A stretch of DNA of 36,871 nucleotides from Chloroflexota bacterium (GCA_028875185.1 JAPPFH010000046.1:1-36871); one strand, 5' to 3'. Shown: positions 7,505 through 15,922, numbered from the stretch's first letter. The notes: generated by a model from the letters alone, not told the origin. Program-made: numbers and translations.

Positions 7505-7978
7505 TCAGGACTTGAAATGGCAGGTCATCTGACGGATTTCGCCCAGGTGGTAGGCGCTGTGGACGATGATGCCGAGCATGGATGAGAGCTCGTTGATGCC
7601 TTCCCACTCGTCCGCGGAATCGAGATGGCTTTTGATGCGCTCGTAGGTCGCGCGCAGGTCGGCGAGCATTTGCTCCCATTCTTCATGGTCGACGCCGCTG
7701 ACTTCGTTCCAGATCTTATCCCAGTTGACCGCGCTGAGGTCGCGCCCGAACATGCGGTCTTCGAGCGCCCGCAGGTAGTAGGTGATATGGGCGACATGAG
7801 CGGCGATGGTGGCGCAGTCCCCCATGGGCTGGGAGGCTTGCGCGGGCGAGATGTCGGCGAGGGTCTCGAAAAGGGATGTGCCTGGGTCGAGGTAAGCGCC
7901 GTGGACGCTTTCGAAGGTTTCGGTCAGCAGGAAGCGGAAGCCGGTCGCGACTTCGCTGATGTCGATTTGCTTGGGCAT
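7505..7978 (-). CDS. DinB/YfiT-family four-helix protein
   Basis: Using the Met at 7978 (GGGG stretch just upstream), this is a 157-residue DinB-fold protein. The metal-binding histidines of the family are present: H61/H64 in the first motif (AAHVAHITYYLRALED) and H140 and H144 in the C-terminal motif (HSAYHLGEIRQM). DinB-fold proteins are metal-dependent thiol transferases (bacillithiol, mycothiol) or damage-induced proteins of unknown role; the subfamily cannot be decided here. The Asp-box gene begins 3 bp after its stop. The leader overlaps repeat C (7987-8026), and an in-frame upstream Met at 8011 lies within that repeat and is less likely. Confidence 0.8.
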   Translation of the reverse strand: MPKQIDISEVATGFRFLLTETFESVHGAYLDPGTSLFETLADISPAQASQPMGDCATIAAHVAHITYYLRALEDRMFGRDLSAVNWDKIWNEVSGVDHEEWEQMLADLRATYERIKSHLDSADEWEGINELSSMLGIIVHSAYHLGEIRQMTCHFKS

Positions 7979-7986
7979 GGTGTTTT

Positions 7987-8026
7987 CCCCCACCCTAAAT
8001 CCCTCCCCCAAAATGAGGGAGGGACT
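7987..8026 (-). repeat. Repeat C copy
   Basis: On the minus strand this reads AGTCCCTCCCTCATTTTGGG, then GGAGGGATTTAGGGTGGGGG. Almost identical copies are at 36717-36757 and, interrupted, at 22971-23034. It fills the gap between the DNA methyltransferase stop and the dinB-type start. Confidence 0.75.
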
Positions 8027-8037
8027 TTCGTCGAATA

Positions 8038-11000
8038 CTATTTACTGCCGCGAATGGACGGCTCGCGGGAGAGCTTTTGGCGCAGGATGTCCAACGGTCC
8101 GCCGTCGGCGAGGATGGCATCGGGCAAGCCGAGCACTTCGCGGTAGAAGCGGCGGTCGATGGTTTTGCGGTTTTCGTCGATGTCGAGTTCGTGCAGCGGC
8201 TTGAGCGGGAGTTGGCAGGTTTCGTCAAAGATTTGGGCGGCGCGCTGCAGTTGGCCGGCGGAGAGGGCGGTGACGTCGAGGATGGGGAGGGTGTTCAAAG
8301 TAGTCTTTGTGAGAATTCCTCTTCTACGCTGTTGTTTCGAGGAATGCCACCAGAACATTAACATACCTAGTATCGTATTTGCCCACAATACTAAGGCTTT
8401 TTCCTGTGGCGGCGTGGGCAATTGAATAGAAATCCATGCGCGGCCGCCGATTGTTCTCCGTTCAGTGAATTGCATTGATGTTGACTGCGCATCAAACTGG
8501 AAATCAAGATTGGAATGGCAGTGCGAGGCTGTTCGGAACACTTGCGCTACTTTGCTTTCAACGATGCTTCGTTCTCTTGTTGAGTCGGCGCGAAAAGGAA
8601 TGCCCTCTCTATCTGCCTCAAATTGCATGGTCCGTTCTCTATCGGCCTCATGCGCCCAAAGGACAGGATATGTCGGGACCGTGTTCCCTTGTAGACTCAT
8701 TATTTCAAATGGTCCTCGAATTTTGCCGTTACTATACCGCTTGCTCACATCGAGATGGTACGGTCCAGTCTTGCCGATATCAGCAACCGTTGTCATCCGG
8801 ATTTCTATCGCGTCGGAAGACTGTTGCGTGGGAAGCCAAATCCTATTTCGGTTTGCCAACTGATATGCGGTTTGAGCAAGTGAGAGATCGACAATCCGAG
8901 CCAGTTTCCAACTGCCCGAGCGTGGTAAAGGAGCGTCAATTGCTTGCCCTACGATTTCATTACCAAAGTATATAAGACTGCCGCCACTGGGACTATCTTC
9001 CAGTCGTATTAACGACTTATCTCGCGCCAAGAGTCGAATTTGTTCAGCAATAGTCAGACTATGAATTGGGTGATTAGGTGCTTCGTTAAGAATCACAAAT
9101 GTCGCCCGTGATTGTCTTTTGCCGTTTCGTTTGCCGATGACCAGGCATTCGCCCATGCCGGTGTCGGCGGAGAAAGACAAAGAATTACTTTCGTTGCCAG
9201 CAATAGAAATCAGCATAAGATCTTCGTAGGACTCCACCAGTCGGACACGGCATTTTTCCCATGAAGCGCCGGTCAAGAGCGTCAAAGGCATAACCATCGC
9301 CAGCATACCGTCCTTTGCCAGCTTGCGGTCGGCGAGAGCGAGGAAAACTGAAGCCTCGCCCGCATTTCCATGGGCTATTGTGCCTGACGTCAGCTTCTTT
9401 GCCGCTGCTGCCATCGCTTTCTGCTCTTCAGCGCTTGACCCAAACGCCGCAAAATTGGGGTTAGGCGTATCAGGAATCCTCCGCTCATGATTAGTCGCTC
9501 GTGTAAATGGCGGATTCATAATGATAAGGTCGAACGAAACATGCGGCACAAAGCGCCAGGTATCTTTTTCGGCCTCTCCTCTACTTTCTAACGCTCGCGC
9601 AGTAATTTGCGAACCTTCTAGCAGCGCCATGTCTCGAAGCAAATCTATCGACCCCAGCGCAATCTTCTCATCGTCTTGAAGGCCGTATGGTTGAGTGAAA
9701 ATCGCGCTGCCATCATATGTAACTTGCGGATGTGAGCCAGAAAGCATGGACGCCGTAAGATGGGTTGCAGCAGGCAATATGTCACAGCCGACCAAAGCTC
9801 TTTCCATCATGTGGGGATGTATCGAGGTTGTATTTCCCCCATGCAGTTCATGGATCTGGCTGATTCGTTGATAAGCTGTGGACAAGAGAGTACCCGTGCC
9901 GCAGGCAAAGTCGGCAATGCGCAAAGATTTGACCTCTTCCGCATCTGACCAGTCTCCATTAGAAAGTAGGGTATCCCTATTGACCGCCAATCCAACCAAT
10001 AGCGCAGCCGACGCGGGCGTGGTATAGAAGGCTGCCAAGAATTTACGATCGGCAATCAGTCTTTGGAATACTGTGCCGGTTAGGTCATGCGAGCGCATCA
10101 AGTTGCGCGCGACTAACGCCTGAGCTGTTCTCGCCAGTTGACCTATCAATTCAGCACTGCCAAGAGTTGGAATAATCGCCATAATTCGCCGCGCTATGTC
10201 AAATATCGGCCAATAGTTTACGTCGAGTATTTTTTCCCATTCATCCAAGACGTCGGGTTTAGAAAAGCCAAAATGTGGGTTACGCAATTCGTCGAGACGG
10301 CGTACTTCTGATAATGCGCCCGGTCCGCCCGCCAAGTTTTCGTGAAACATAAATGCATTGGCTAGTATAGCTGTCGCCATTCTTCGAGTCTGTATGCTGT
10401 CCTGCTGCTGTAATTCGTCTGCGATTCTTTTGATGGAGCCTGGATGTGTCGTAGCAAATTCCTCTAATAGTCCGGCCGCCTGGTTAACTCCAATTTCCAA
10501 AAGATTCGCCGCTTCGTCAATGAGAAACGGCGGTATGGTCGCCGCCTGAACCAGCAATGACAGGTCAATGACATTTCCTCTCAACCAGCCGCTGTCCGGG
10601 AGACGTGTATGCTCCTCATCGTTTTTGACTGTAAACAGGGCAAATTCTAAATCGTCTGCAGATTGGATTGCCATAGTAAGCGCGCGACCCTGCGCACCTC
10701 GAAATCGTTGAGGAAGTCGAACGGCAATGGATGAAAGTATCGTTCGACCCGAACCGCTCAGATCTACGCCCAGCCTCGCTAAGGCCTCAGCTTCGACTGT
10801 AATGGCAGGAAGTACTTCGGTCTCAATGACGACCGGGGCCGTGTGAGGTTCTGCAATCAAAATGTCGGGTTGACTGCCAGGAGAGCCAGCAAGAAGTCGC
10901 GTACTTTCAGACCGCACAACATCCGAACCGCGCCAAGCCCAGCGCGTCCCGCGAAGCAGCTCCGCAATCGCGTCGTTGATGGTGTGTTCGGTCGTCGCCA

Positions 11001-11043
11001 TGTCTCCGCGCTCAAATCGAATCGAATCGAATGCTCTGAACAT
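8038..11043 (-). CDS. Large N6-adenine DNA methyltransferase with N-terminal nuclease-like segment (type IIG or phage-defence type)
   Basis: This 1001-residue protein has, in order: an N-terminal PDILI...VVIETEV segment (PD at 59-60, ETE at 74-76) that resembles a degenerate PD-(D/E)xK nuclease site; a helical middle; FYTTP at 339-343 and SAM-binding ADFACGTGTLL at 377-387; catalytic NPPF at 510-513; and a long C-terminal part typical of target recognition. This is the gamma-class order of type I/IIG and defence-associated N6-adenine methyltransferases. Whether the N-terminus can cut DNA is uncertain, because the usual Lys of the motif is Glu here. No specificity subunit or helicase gene is adjacent, so it may act alone. 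A start at 11001 (MATTEHTIND) is an alternative. The gene is clearly more AT-rich than neighbours, suggesting horizontal acquisition. It is divergent from msrB. Confidence 0.85.
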   Translation of the reverse strand: MFRAFDSIRFERGDMATTEHTINDAIAELLRGTRWAWRGSDVVRSESTRLLAGSPGSQPDILIAEPHTAPVVIETEVLPAITVEAEALARLGVDLSGSGRTILSSIAVRLPQRFRGAQGRALTMAIQSADDLEFALFTVKNDEEHTRLPDSGWLRGNVIDLSLLVQAATIPPFLIDEAANLLEIGVNQAAGLLEEFATTHPGSIKRIADELQQQDSIQTRRMATAILANAFMFHENLAGGPGALSEVRRLDELRNPHFGFSKPDVLDEWEKILDVNYWPIFDIARRIMAIIPTLGSAELIGQLARTAQALVARNLMRSHDLTGTVFQRLIADRKFLAAFYTTPASAALLVGLAVNRDTLLSNGDWSDAEEVKSLRIADFACGTGTLLSTAYQRISQIHELHGGNTTSIHPHMMERALVGCDILPAATHLTASMLSGSHPQVTYDGSAIFTQPYGLQDDEKIALGSIDLLRDMALLEGSQITARALESRGEAEKDTWRFVPHVSFDLIIMNPPFTRATNHERRIPDTPNPNFAAFGSSAEEQKAMAAAAKKLTSGTIAHGNAGEASVFLALADRKLAKDGMLAMVMPLTLLTGASWEKCRVRLVESYEDLMLISIAGNESNSLSFSADTGMGECLVIGKRNGKRQSRATFVILNEAPNHPIHSLTIAEQIRLLARDKSLIRLEDSPSGGSLIYFGNEIVGQAIDAPLPRSGSWKLARIVDLSLAQTAYQLANRNRIWLPTQQSSDAIEIRMTTVADIGKTGPYHLDVSKRYSNGKIRGPFEIMSLQGNTVPTYPVLWAHEADRERTMQFEADREGIPFRADSTRERSIVESKVAQVFRTASHCHSNLDFQFDAQSTSMQFTERRTIGGRAWISIQLPTPPQEKALVLWANTILGMLMFWWHSSKQQRRRGILTKTTLNTLPILDVTALSAGQLQRAAQIFDETCQLPLKPLHELDIDENRKTIDRRFYREVLGLPDAILADGGPLDILRQKLSREPSIRGSK

Positions 11044-11063
11044 ATTCTACCGAGCAGATTCAC

Positions 11064-11091
11064 TTGCAAACAGCCACAGCCCTTCTATTAT
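11064..11091 (+). promoter_or_regulatory. Possible promoter for msrB
   Basis: TTGCAA (11064-11069), 16-bp spacer, TATTAT (11086-11091); TATAAT also occurs at 11089-11094 with a 19-bp spacer. It lies in the divergent gap between the large methyltransferase gene and msrB, leaving a leader of about 75 nt. Confidence 0.4.
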
Positions 11092-11172
11092 AATTGTGAT
11101 ACCGGCGCAAGACTCCGTTCACATCTGCCGGCTAGGCTGATAGTGAGTCTTAAAGCGAAAGGGAGGCGCGAC

Positions 11173-11604
11173 ATGCAGGAGAAAATCAAGAAGAGCGAGG
11201 CGGAATGGCGGCGCGAGCTGAGCGCGGAGCAGTACGCCGTCTTGCGGGGGCAGGCGACCGAGCGCCCCTTCACTGGCAAATACGTCAACACCAAAGCTGC
11301 AGGTGTCTATGCCTGCGCCGCCTGCGGGCAAGAACTGTTCTCCTCGGCGACCAAGTACAATTCGATGAGCGGCTGGCCCAGCTTCTGGGATGTCGTCGAT
11401 GACGGCAATGTCTCTCTGCACGAAGACCGCAGCCACGGCATGCGCCGCGTCGAGGTGGTCTGCAAGCGCTGCGATTCGCATCTGGGGCATGTCTTCGATG
11501 ATGGTCCGCGCGACAAGACTGGCTTGCGCTACTGCATCAATTCCTGCGCGCTTGATTTGAAGGTAGAGCGGGTGAATTCACCTGCCGTACAACAAGACTT
11601 GTAG
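11173..11604 (+). CDS. msrB: Peptide-methionine (R)-S-oxide reductase
   Basis: This 143-residue MsrB repairs oxidised methionine (R-sulfoxide) in proteins. Both zinc-binding CxxC pairs are visible (C48/C51 in CAACG, C97/C100 in CKRC), then DSHLGHVFDDGP and the catalytic C121 in RYCINS. A second Cys at 125 (CINSC) is not the usual resolving position. The Met at 11173 is chosen because GGGAGG stands eight bases upstream and the protein then has the normal family length; an open frame runs upstream to 10843 but is antisense to the methyltransferase gene. The stop codon TAG falls inside TGTAGGGGCG, the first bases of a repeat A copy, so the repeat supplies the gene's end and perhaps the last residues. 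Confidence 0.95.
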   Translation: MQEKIKKSEAEWRRELSAEQYAVLRGQATERPFTGKYVNTKAAGVYACAACGQELFSSATKYNSMSGWPSFWDVVDDGNVSLHEDRSHGMRRVEVVCKRCDSHLGHVFDDGPRDKTGLRYCINSCALDLKVERVNSPAVQQDL

Positions 11605-11672
11605 GGGCGATTTATCAAATCGCCCGCCGTTTGGCGCTTAAATGAGGGCGATATGGTATGTCGCCCCTACAT
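11600..11672. repeat. Two repeat A palindromes in opposite orientation
   Basis: The first (11600-11626) reads TTGTAGGGGCGATTTATCAA, then ATCGCCC. The second (11645-11672) reads GGGCGATATGGTATGTCGCC, then CCTACATC. They lie head to head between msrB and the thioesterase gene; the first provides the msrB stop codon. Confidence 0.7.
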
Positions 11673-11695
11673 CCTTCAGGTGGAATGTTACGCCA

Positions 11696-12127
11696 ATGAA
11701 CCCCCAAGACGAACGGCGCGAGCATTATCGCCACAGCCGCCCGCTCCCCACGCGTTGGCGCGACAATGATGTCTACCACCATATCAACAACGTCATCTAC
11801 TATGAGTTCTTCGACACCGTCATCAATGGCTACCTGATGGAAGCCGGCGGGCTGGACTTTAGCGGCGGCGAGCAGGTCGGTTACGCGGTCGAGACGCATT
11901 GCCAATTCCTCAGACCGGTTCGCTTTCCCGCTGTGGTCGACGCTTGTCTGCGGGTGGGAAAACTGGGCAATTCGAGCGTGCGCTACGAGATTGGCATCTT
12001 CAGGCAGGGCGAAGAGGCGCCGGCGGCCGTCGGTTATTTTGTGCATGTCTTTGTCGATCGGCTGACGGGTGAGCCAGCGCGGATTAGCGGACGGCTGCGC
12101 GAGGCGATGGAGGCGCTGCGGCGCTAG
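11696..12127 (+). CDS. Hotdog-fold acyl-CoA thioesterase (4HBT family)
   Basis: This 143-residue protein starts at Met 11696 (GGTGGA upstream). The N-terminal RWRDNDVYHHINNVIYYEFF (residues ~21-40) is the signature of the 4-hydroxybenzoyl-CoA thioesterase/FadM/YbgC group, with the catalytic Asp in WRDND and the N-x-Y pattern after it. It should hydrolyse an acyl-CoA in the cytoplasm; chain length cannot be predicted. It is downstream of msrB on the same strand, separated by two repeat A hairpins, so joint transcription is uncertain. Its stop shares the palindrome CTAG with the stop of the convergent livF gene (4-bp overlap). Confidence 0.87.
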   Translation: MNPQDERREHYRHSRPLPTRWRDNDVYHHINNVIYYEFFDTVINGYLMEAGGLDFSGGEQVGYAVETHCQFLRPVRFPAVVDACLRVGKLGNSSVRYEIGIFRQGEEAPAAVGYFVHVFVDRLTGEPARISGRLREAMEALRR

Positions 12128-12852
12128 GGGCGCGTAGACACTGACCCTTCATGAACCCCGAGGTAGCCTTTGATCATCTCCTCGTCTTGCAAACACTCCT
12201 CCGCACTGCCCTGGAACACCAGCCGGCCTTCGCGCAGGACATAGGCGTAATCGCAGTATTGCAGGATGCGGCGCGCGTTCTGCTCGACGACGATTAGAGT
12301 GATGCCCTGCTGCCGCAATTCTTGCAAGATGCGGAAGACATCGGTTGCGATGGCGGGGGCCAAGCCCGCGCTCGGCTCATCCAGCAGCATGATCTTGGGC
12401 TTGCTGAGCCAGGCGATGGCGATGGCCAGCATCTGATGTTCGCCGCCGCTGAGGGTGGCTGCCCGCTGCCCGCGCCGGCGCCCTAGAATCGGGAAGATAT
12501 CCAGCAGCGCTTCCAGGGCGGCCGGTCGCTCAGGCTTCGGCAAGCTGCGCGCGCCCAACTGAAGATTCTCCAGAACGGTCAATTCGTGGAAGATGTTCTC
12601 GCGCTGCGGCACATAGGCGATGCCGAGGCTGGGGATGGCTTCTGTGGCTGTGCCAATAAGCTCGCGGTCTTTCAGTTTGATCGAGCCGCCGAAGACCGTG
12701 TTCAAGCCCATGATCGCCTTCATCACAGTGCTCTTGCCGGAGCCGTTGGGTCCAAGCACGGCGCTGAATTGCCGCTCCGCGAAGCTCAGGTTGAGATCTT
12801 GCAGGATTTCCAGCTTGCCATAACCGGCGGTGAGGTTGTGGATGGTGATCAT
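12124..12852 (-). CDS. livF: Branched-chain amino acid-type ABC transporter ATPase LivF
   Basis: This 242-residue ATPase has Walker A GPNGSGKST at 34-42, signature LSGGE near 137, Walker B IMLLDEPSAGLAP, and the switch histidine position filled by Gln (VVEQNA), as is normal in LivF. It pairs with LivG to power the LivHM permease. It is the last gene of the livKHMGF cluster, 86 bp after livG. Its C-terminus is odd: after the family's usual end (YLG) the chain continues HEGSVSTRP, and the codons for the last residues plus the stop lie in a copy of the dispersed micro-element (12127-12147), so the native end appears to have been replaced. Substrate class (branched-chain amino acids, amides, urea) is not determined by the ATPase. 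Confidence 0.93.
   Translation of the reverse strand: MITIHNLTAGYGKLEILQDLNLSFAERQFSAVLGPNGSGKSTVMKAIMGLNTVFGGSIKLKDRELIGTATEAIPSLGIAYVPQRENIFHELTVLENLQLGARSLPKPERPAALEALLDIFPILGRRRGQRAATLSGGEHQMLAIAIAWLSKPKIMLLDEPSAGLAPAIATDVFRILQELRQQGITLIVVEQNARRILQYCDYAYVLREGRLVFQGSAEECLQDEEMIKGYLGVHEGSVSTRP
12127..12147 (-). repeat. Micro-element copy 3, forming the 3' end of livF
   Basis: On the minus strand GGGTCAGTGTCTACGCGCCC is read in frame as the last codons of livF (G-S-V-S-T-R-P), followed by the stop. The core GTCAGTGTCTACGCG is identical to the copy at 27029-27043. Confidence 0.75.
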
Positions 12853-12878
12853 GCTCGGATCATTCTCACAGCATTTGC

Positions 12879-12900
12879 GTCGAATGGGTCGCCCCTACAA
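12879..12900. repeat. Partial repeat A
   Basis: GTCGAATGGGTCGCCCCTAC is the right half of a repeat A copy in the livG-livF gap. Confidence 0.5.
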
Positions 12901-12938
12901 TATTCGCAGAGCTATTGGGGTGGGGGTACATCCTGCGC

Positions 12939-13697
12939 TCAATCCCCAAAATACACCTCGCGGACGGTGGCGTCGTTGGCGATTTCAGCGACCGTGCCCT
13001 CGGCGAGCAGGTTGCCCAGGTGCATGACGTAGACGTAATCGGCGAAGTCGAAGAGGATCTCGAGCCGATGCTCGACGATGAGGAAGGTGATGCCGTAGTC
13101 GTCGCGCAGGCGGGCGATCTGCTGGAAAATCTCGTAGGCCAGCTTGGGCGCGACGCCGGCTGTCGGCTCGTCCAAGAGCAGCAGCTTCGGCTTGCCCATC
13201 AGGCAGCGGGCGATCTCCAGCAGTTTCATCTGCCCGCCGGAGAGGTCTGAAGCCAGAGTGTCGTAATGCTGCAGAAGCTGCACTTGCTCCAGCACGGTGA
13301 CCGCCGCCTCCGCGTGGCCGGCCTCTTCATGCGCCCAGTAGCGGCGCCAGGGGGCGTACCAGGGGCGCTCGCCACGCTGATCCTTAACCGGCAGCAGCAC
13401 ATTATCAAGCACAGTCATTTTGAAATAGAGCGATGGCTCTTGGTAGCCGCGGGCGATGCCTTTCTTGAAGATTGCGTCTGCGGAAAGATCGCTGATGTCT
13501 TCGCCAGCGAAGATGACGCGCCCGGCGGTTTGTTCCGCCGCGCCGGCGATGAGGTCGATTAAGGTGCTCTTGCCAGATCCATTGGGTCCGATCAAGCCGA
13601 TGATGGCGTTTTCGGGCGCCGCCAACGAGACATCGTCGACCGCGCGCAAGCCGCCGTAATCTTTGCGGATGTTGTGGAGTTGGAGGAGGGGCGTCAT
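12939..13697 (-). CDS. livG: Branched-chain amino acid-type ABC transporter ATPase LivG
   Basis: This is a 252-residue ATPase from the Met at 13697. Walker A GPNGSGKST is at 37-45, then Q-loop GYQEPSLYFKMTV, signature LSGGQ, Walker B LLLLDEPTAG and switch His in FLIVEHRLE, all intact. The preceding in-frame 32 codons up to 13793 run through two repeat A copies and lack similarity to the family, so the later start is preferred. Together with LivF it drives import by LivHM. It is third in the gene order after livM, with a 138-bp gap containing repeat A hairpins. Confidence 0.93.
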   Translation of the reverse strand: MTPLLQLHNIRKDYGGLRAVDDVSLAAPENAIIGLIGPNGSGKSTLIDLIAGAAEQTAGRVIFAGEDISDLSADAIFKKGIARGYQEPSLYFKMTVLDNVLLPVKDQRGERPWYAPWRRYWAHEEAGHAEAAVTVLEQVQLLQHYDTLASDLSGGQMKLLEIARCLMGKPKLLLLDEPTAGVAPKLAYEIFQQIARLRDDYGITFLIVEHRLEILFDFADYVYVMHLGNLLAEGTVAEIANDATVREVYFGD

Positions 13698-13718
13698 TTT
13701 ACCAGCACCGAAGGACAA

Positions 13719-13791
13719 TGTAGGGGCGAGCCATTGGGTCGCCCGATAAGTCGCTCGCAACTGGTTGGCGGGCGACCGGGCAGCTCGCCCC
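13719..13791. repeat. Two repeat A palindromes in the livM-livG gap
   Basis: The first reads TGTAGGGGCGAGCCATTGGG, then TCGCCCG (13719-13745); the second GCGGGCGACCGGGCAGCTCG, then CCCC (13768-13791). They lie inside a presumed operon and could modulate the mRNA levels of livG and livF. Confidence 0.65.
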
Positions 13792-13835
13792 AAGAAATAT
13801 CGCGCGACTCGCGCTCAGACGCTTTGGCATGGCGG

Positions 13836-14897
13836 TCATTTTGCTGCTCCGATGACTCGTTTGACGACTTCATGCGCTTCGGTGGTCAAGCGGGATTCAG
13901 GCAGCAAGCCGCCGGGACGATAACGCAGCATCCAGAGCAGGATGAGGCCGAAGGCGATGAAGCGCACATAATTGAACTCGATTTCGGAGCCGCCCATGTT
14001 CAGGATGATGGCGCCGATCTGAGCCAGGCGATCCATGATGGCGATGAGCAGGGCGCCGAGCAAGGCGCCGCGGTTGTTGCCGATGCCGCCGAGCACGACC
14101 ATGACCCAAACATCGAGCGTGAGATTGACGACGAAGTCGTTGGTGTTGACAAAGCCGGTGTTCAACGCGAAGAGTACGCCGCCGATGGCCGCGATAAGGG
14201 AGCCAACAGCCATAATCTGGGCGCGCGCCAGCGAAATGCCTTTGCCCAAACCGCGCGTCACATCTTCGTTCTCGCGCAAGCCTTTCAGCATACGCCCAAA
14301 GGGAGAGCGTACAAGCCGCTCGCTGTACAGGTAGGCGGCCAGCGCCAGCGCCAGCGCCAGCAGCATAAAGAGGAAGGAGCTGGCGCCCGGGTCGCGAAGA
14401 AAATAAAAGGGCTGCGCCACGCCGGATATGCCATTGTTTGAGCAGATCAGGTCGTCAGCGCCGCGGACGAGGATGCGTACGGTTTCGCCGCCCACCAGCA
14501 AAACCAGCGCCAGGAACCATTCTTCTTTCAGGCGCAAGGTGACGTAAGACACGGCAAAGCCAACCGCGCCGGCGATGGCGGCTGCGAGCGCGAAGGTGAG
14601 CGCCAGATTGATGAAGCCGGCGGCGGGCTGGGTTGCCATAATCTCGGATCGCAGTTGCAGCGCGGCGCCCATCGATGGTCCGCAGGGGTGGATGCTTTCC
14701 AAGCCGGCCAGCAGGGGCAGAAGCCGGGTATAAGTTACGCCCGCGGTGTAGGCGCCGATGGAGACGAAGAGCGCTTTTCCAAAATTTGGCACGCCAGCGA
14801 CGCCGTATTCCAGATTGAGGCTGATCGCCATCAACGCATAGATGCCGAAGAGCGTCAGCACGGCGACAGCAGTGGCGCCGATGTCGATATTGATCAT
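13836..14897 (-). CDS. livM: Branched-chain amino acid-type ABC transporter permease LivM
   Basis: This 353-residue polytopic membrane protein of the LivM family has about ten hydrophobic helices, the NFGKALF segment after helix 2 and the conserved cytoplasmic loop SPFGRMLKGLRENE (where LivM carries the ATPase-coupling helix). GGIGNNRGALLGA precedes the last helices. The start ATG overlaps the livH stop (ATGA, 14894-14897), so the two permease halves are translationally coupled. It forms the channel with LivH. The loop between helices 2 and 3 (residues ~60-90) is longer than usual, containing a Cys-Gly-Pro-rich stretch, and may face outward. Confidence 0.92.
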   Translation of the reverse strand: MINIDIGATAVAVLTLFGIYALMAISLNLEYGVAGVPNFGKALFVSIGAYTAGVTYTRLLPLLAGLESIHPCGPSMGAALQLRSEIMATQPAAGFINLALTFALAAAIAGAVGFAVSYVTLRLKEEWFLALVLLVGGETVRILVRGADDLICSNNGISGVAQPFYFLRDPGASSFLFMLLALALALAAYLYSERLVRSPFGRMLKGLRENEDVTRGLGKGISLARAQIMAVGSLIAAIGGVLFALNTGFVNTNDFVVNLTLDVWVMVVLGGIGNNRGALLGALLIAIMDRLAQIGAIILNMGGSEIEFNYVRFIAFGLILLWMLRYRPGGLLPESRLTTEAHEVVKRVIGAAK

Positions 14898-15814
14898 CGC
14901 CCCAGGTCTCCGGCGCGCTTGATCAGATTGGTGAAGCCCTGCGGACGGAGCAAGAGCACAGCGATGATGATGATGAAGGGTATCGCCGGTTTGAAAGCGA
15001 GATCAAGACCGTAATTGACATTGAGGAAGAGCATCACCGTGTTCTCCGAAAAGGCGACCACGTATGCGCCCATGACCGTGCCGGAGAAGCTCGACAATCC
15101 GCCGAGGATGGCGGCCGCGAAAACGGAGATGATAGCGCCCCAGCCCATCAAAGGATGCACAGCTGTCTGCAAGCCCCATAGCGCGCCCGCGACGCCCGCC
15201 AAGCCGCCAACCAGCAGCCAGGTGTAGTTCTTGACGCGCTCAACGCGGATGCCGATGACGCGCGCCAAAATTATGTTGTCCGCCAGCGCGCGCATTTCGC
15301 GCCCGAGCGGACTACGGTTCAACAGCAGGGTGAGAATAATGACCAAGACGATGCTCGTTGGCACGACCCAGGCGAAGAGATTGCTCAGGATCAAGTAGCC
15401 TTCGCGAAAGAGGATCTGCAGCGGAATGGCGATGCGAAGATCAAACAAGTTGAAGTAATCAGCCATAGTGAACAGGATGTAGCGGATGATCAAGCCGATG
15501 GCGAAGGACGAGAGGATAAGCGTGTAGAACGACACATCGCGTCCTTCAAGCGGTTTGAAGACAGCCAGATGGCTGATGAGCGCGGTTAGCGCGCCGACGG
15601 CGAAAGCGGCGATCATGATGACGAGCGGATTCAGCACGCCGGAGAGGGAGACGATCAGCGCGGCGTAGGCGCCGGCGGTCACGTATTCGGCGTGGGCGAA
15701 GTTCGGCAGCTTCATCACGCTGAATGTCAAGGTGATGCCCAGCGCCATCAGCGCGTATAGGCTGCCGATTTGAATCGTATTGACGAGCGATGTCGTGAGC
15801 AGGGCAGGTGGCAT
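14894..15814 (-). CDS. livH: Branched-chain amino acid-type ABC transporter permease LivH
   Basis: This 306-residue inner-membrane permease of the LivH family opens with a helix (SLYALMALGITLTFSVMKLPNFAHAEYVTAGAY region), where the NFAHAE segment is diagnostic. The coupling loop RSPLGREMRALADN and a conserved LGGLSSFSGTVMGAY precede the final helices. AGGA five bases before the ATG supports the start. It is separated from livK by 154 bp holding two repeat A copies and overlaps livM by 4 bp. With LivM it forms the translocation path. Confidence 0.92.
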   Translation of the reverse strand: MPPALLTTSLVNTIQIGSLYALMALGITLTFSVMKLPNFAHAEYVTAGAYAALIVSLSGVLNPLVIMIAAFAVGALTALISHLAVFKPLEGRDVSFYTLILSSFAIGLIIRYILFTMADYFNLFDLRIAIPLQILFREGYLILSNLFAWVVPTSIVLVIILTLLLNRSPLGREMRALADNIILARVIGIRVERVKNYTWLLVGGLAGVAGALWGLQTAVHPLMGWGAIISVFAAAILGGLSSFSGTVMGAYVVAFSENTVMLFLNVNYGLDLAFKPAIPFIIIIAVLLLRPQGFTNLIKRAGDLGR

Positions 15815-15849
15815 GGATTCCTATACAAGGCTTGCCCAGTTCTGGATGT

Positions 15850-15922
15850 TGTAGGGGCGACTTATCCAGTCGCCCGTGTTGATAATCCCAAGTTTCGGAC
15901 GACCCGCTGGATCGCCCGTACA
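15850..15922. repeat. Two repeat A palindromes in the livK-livH gap
   Basis: TGTAGGGGCGACTTATCCAG, then TCGCCCG (15850-15876), and GGACGACCCGCTGGATCGCC, then CGTACA (15897-15922). A hairpin between a binding-protein gene and its permease genes commonly keeps the upstream mRNA abundant; that role is inference. Confidence 0.65.

Noticed and set aside
10843-11172. N-terminal extension of MsrB
   Set aside because: The upstream part is antisense to the methyltransferase gene and does not look like MsrB; GGGAGG upstream of 11173 marks the start.
13674-14441. 255-codon plus-strand frame across the livG leader and livM
   Set aside because: Antisense to well-supported liv genes; its reading is low-complexity Gln/Glu/Ala and includes repeat A.
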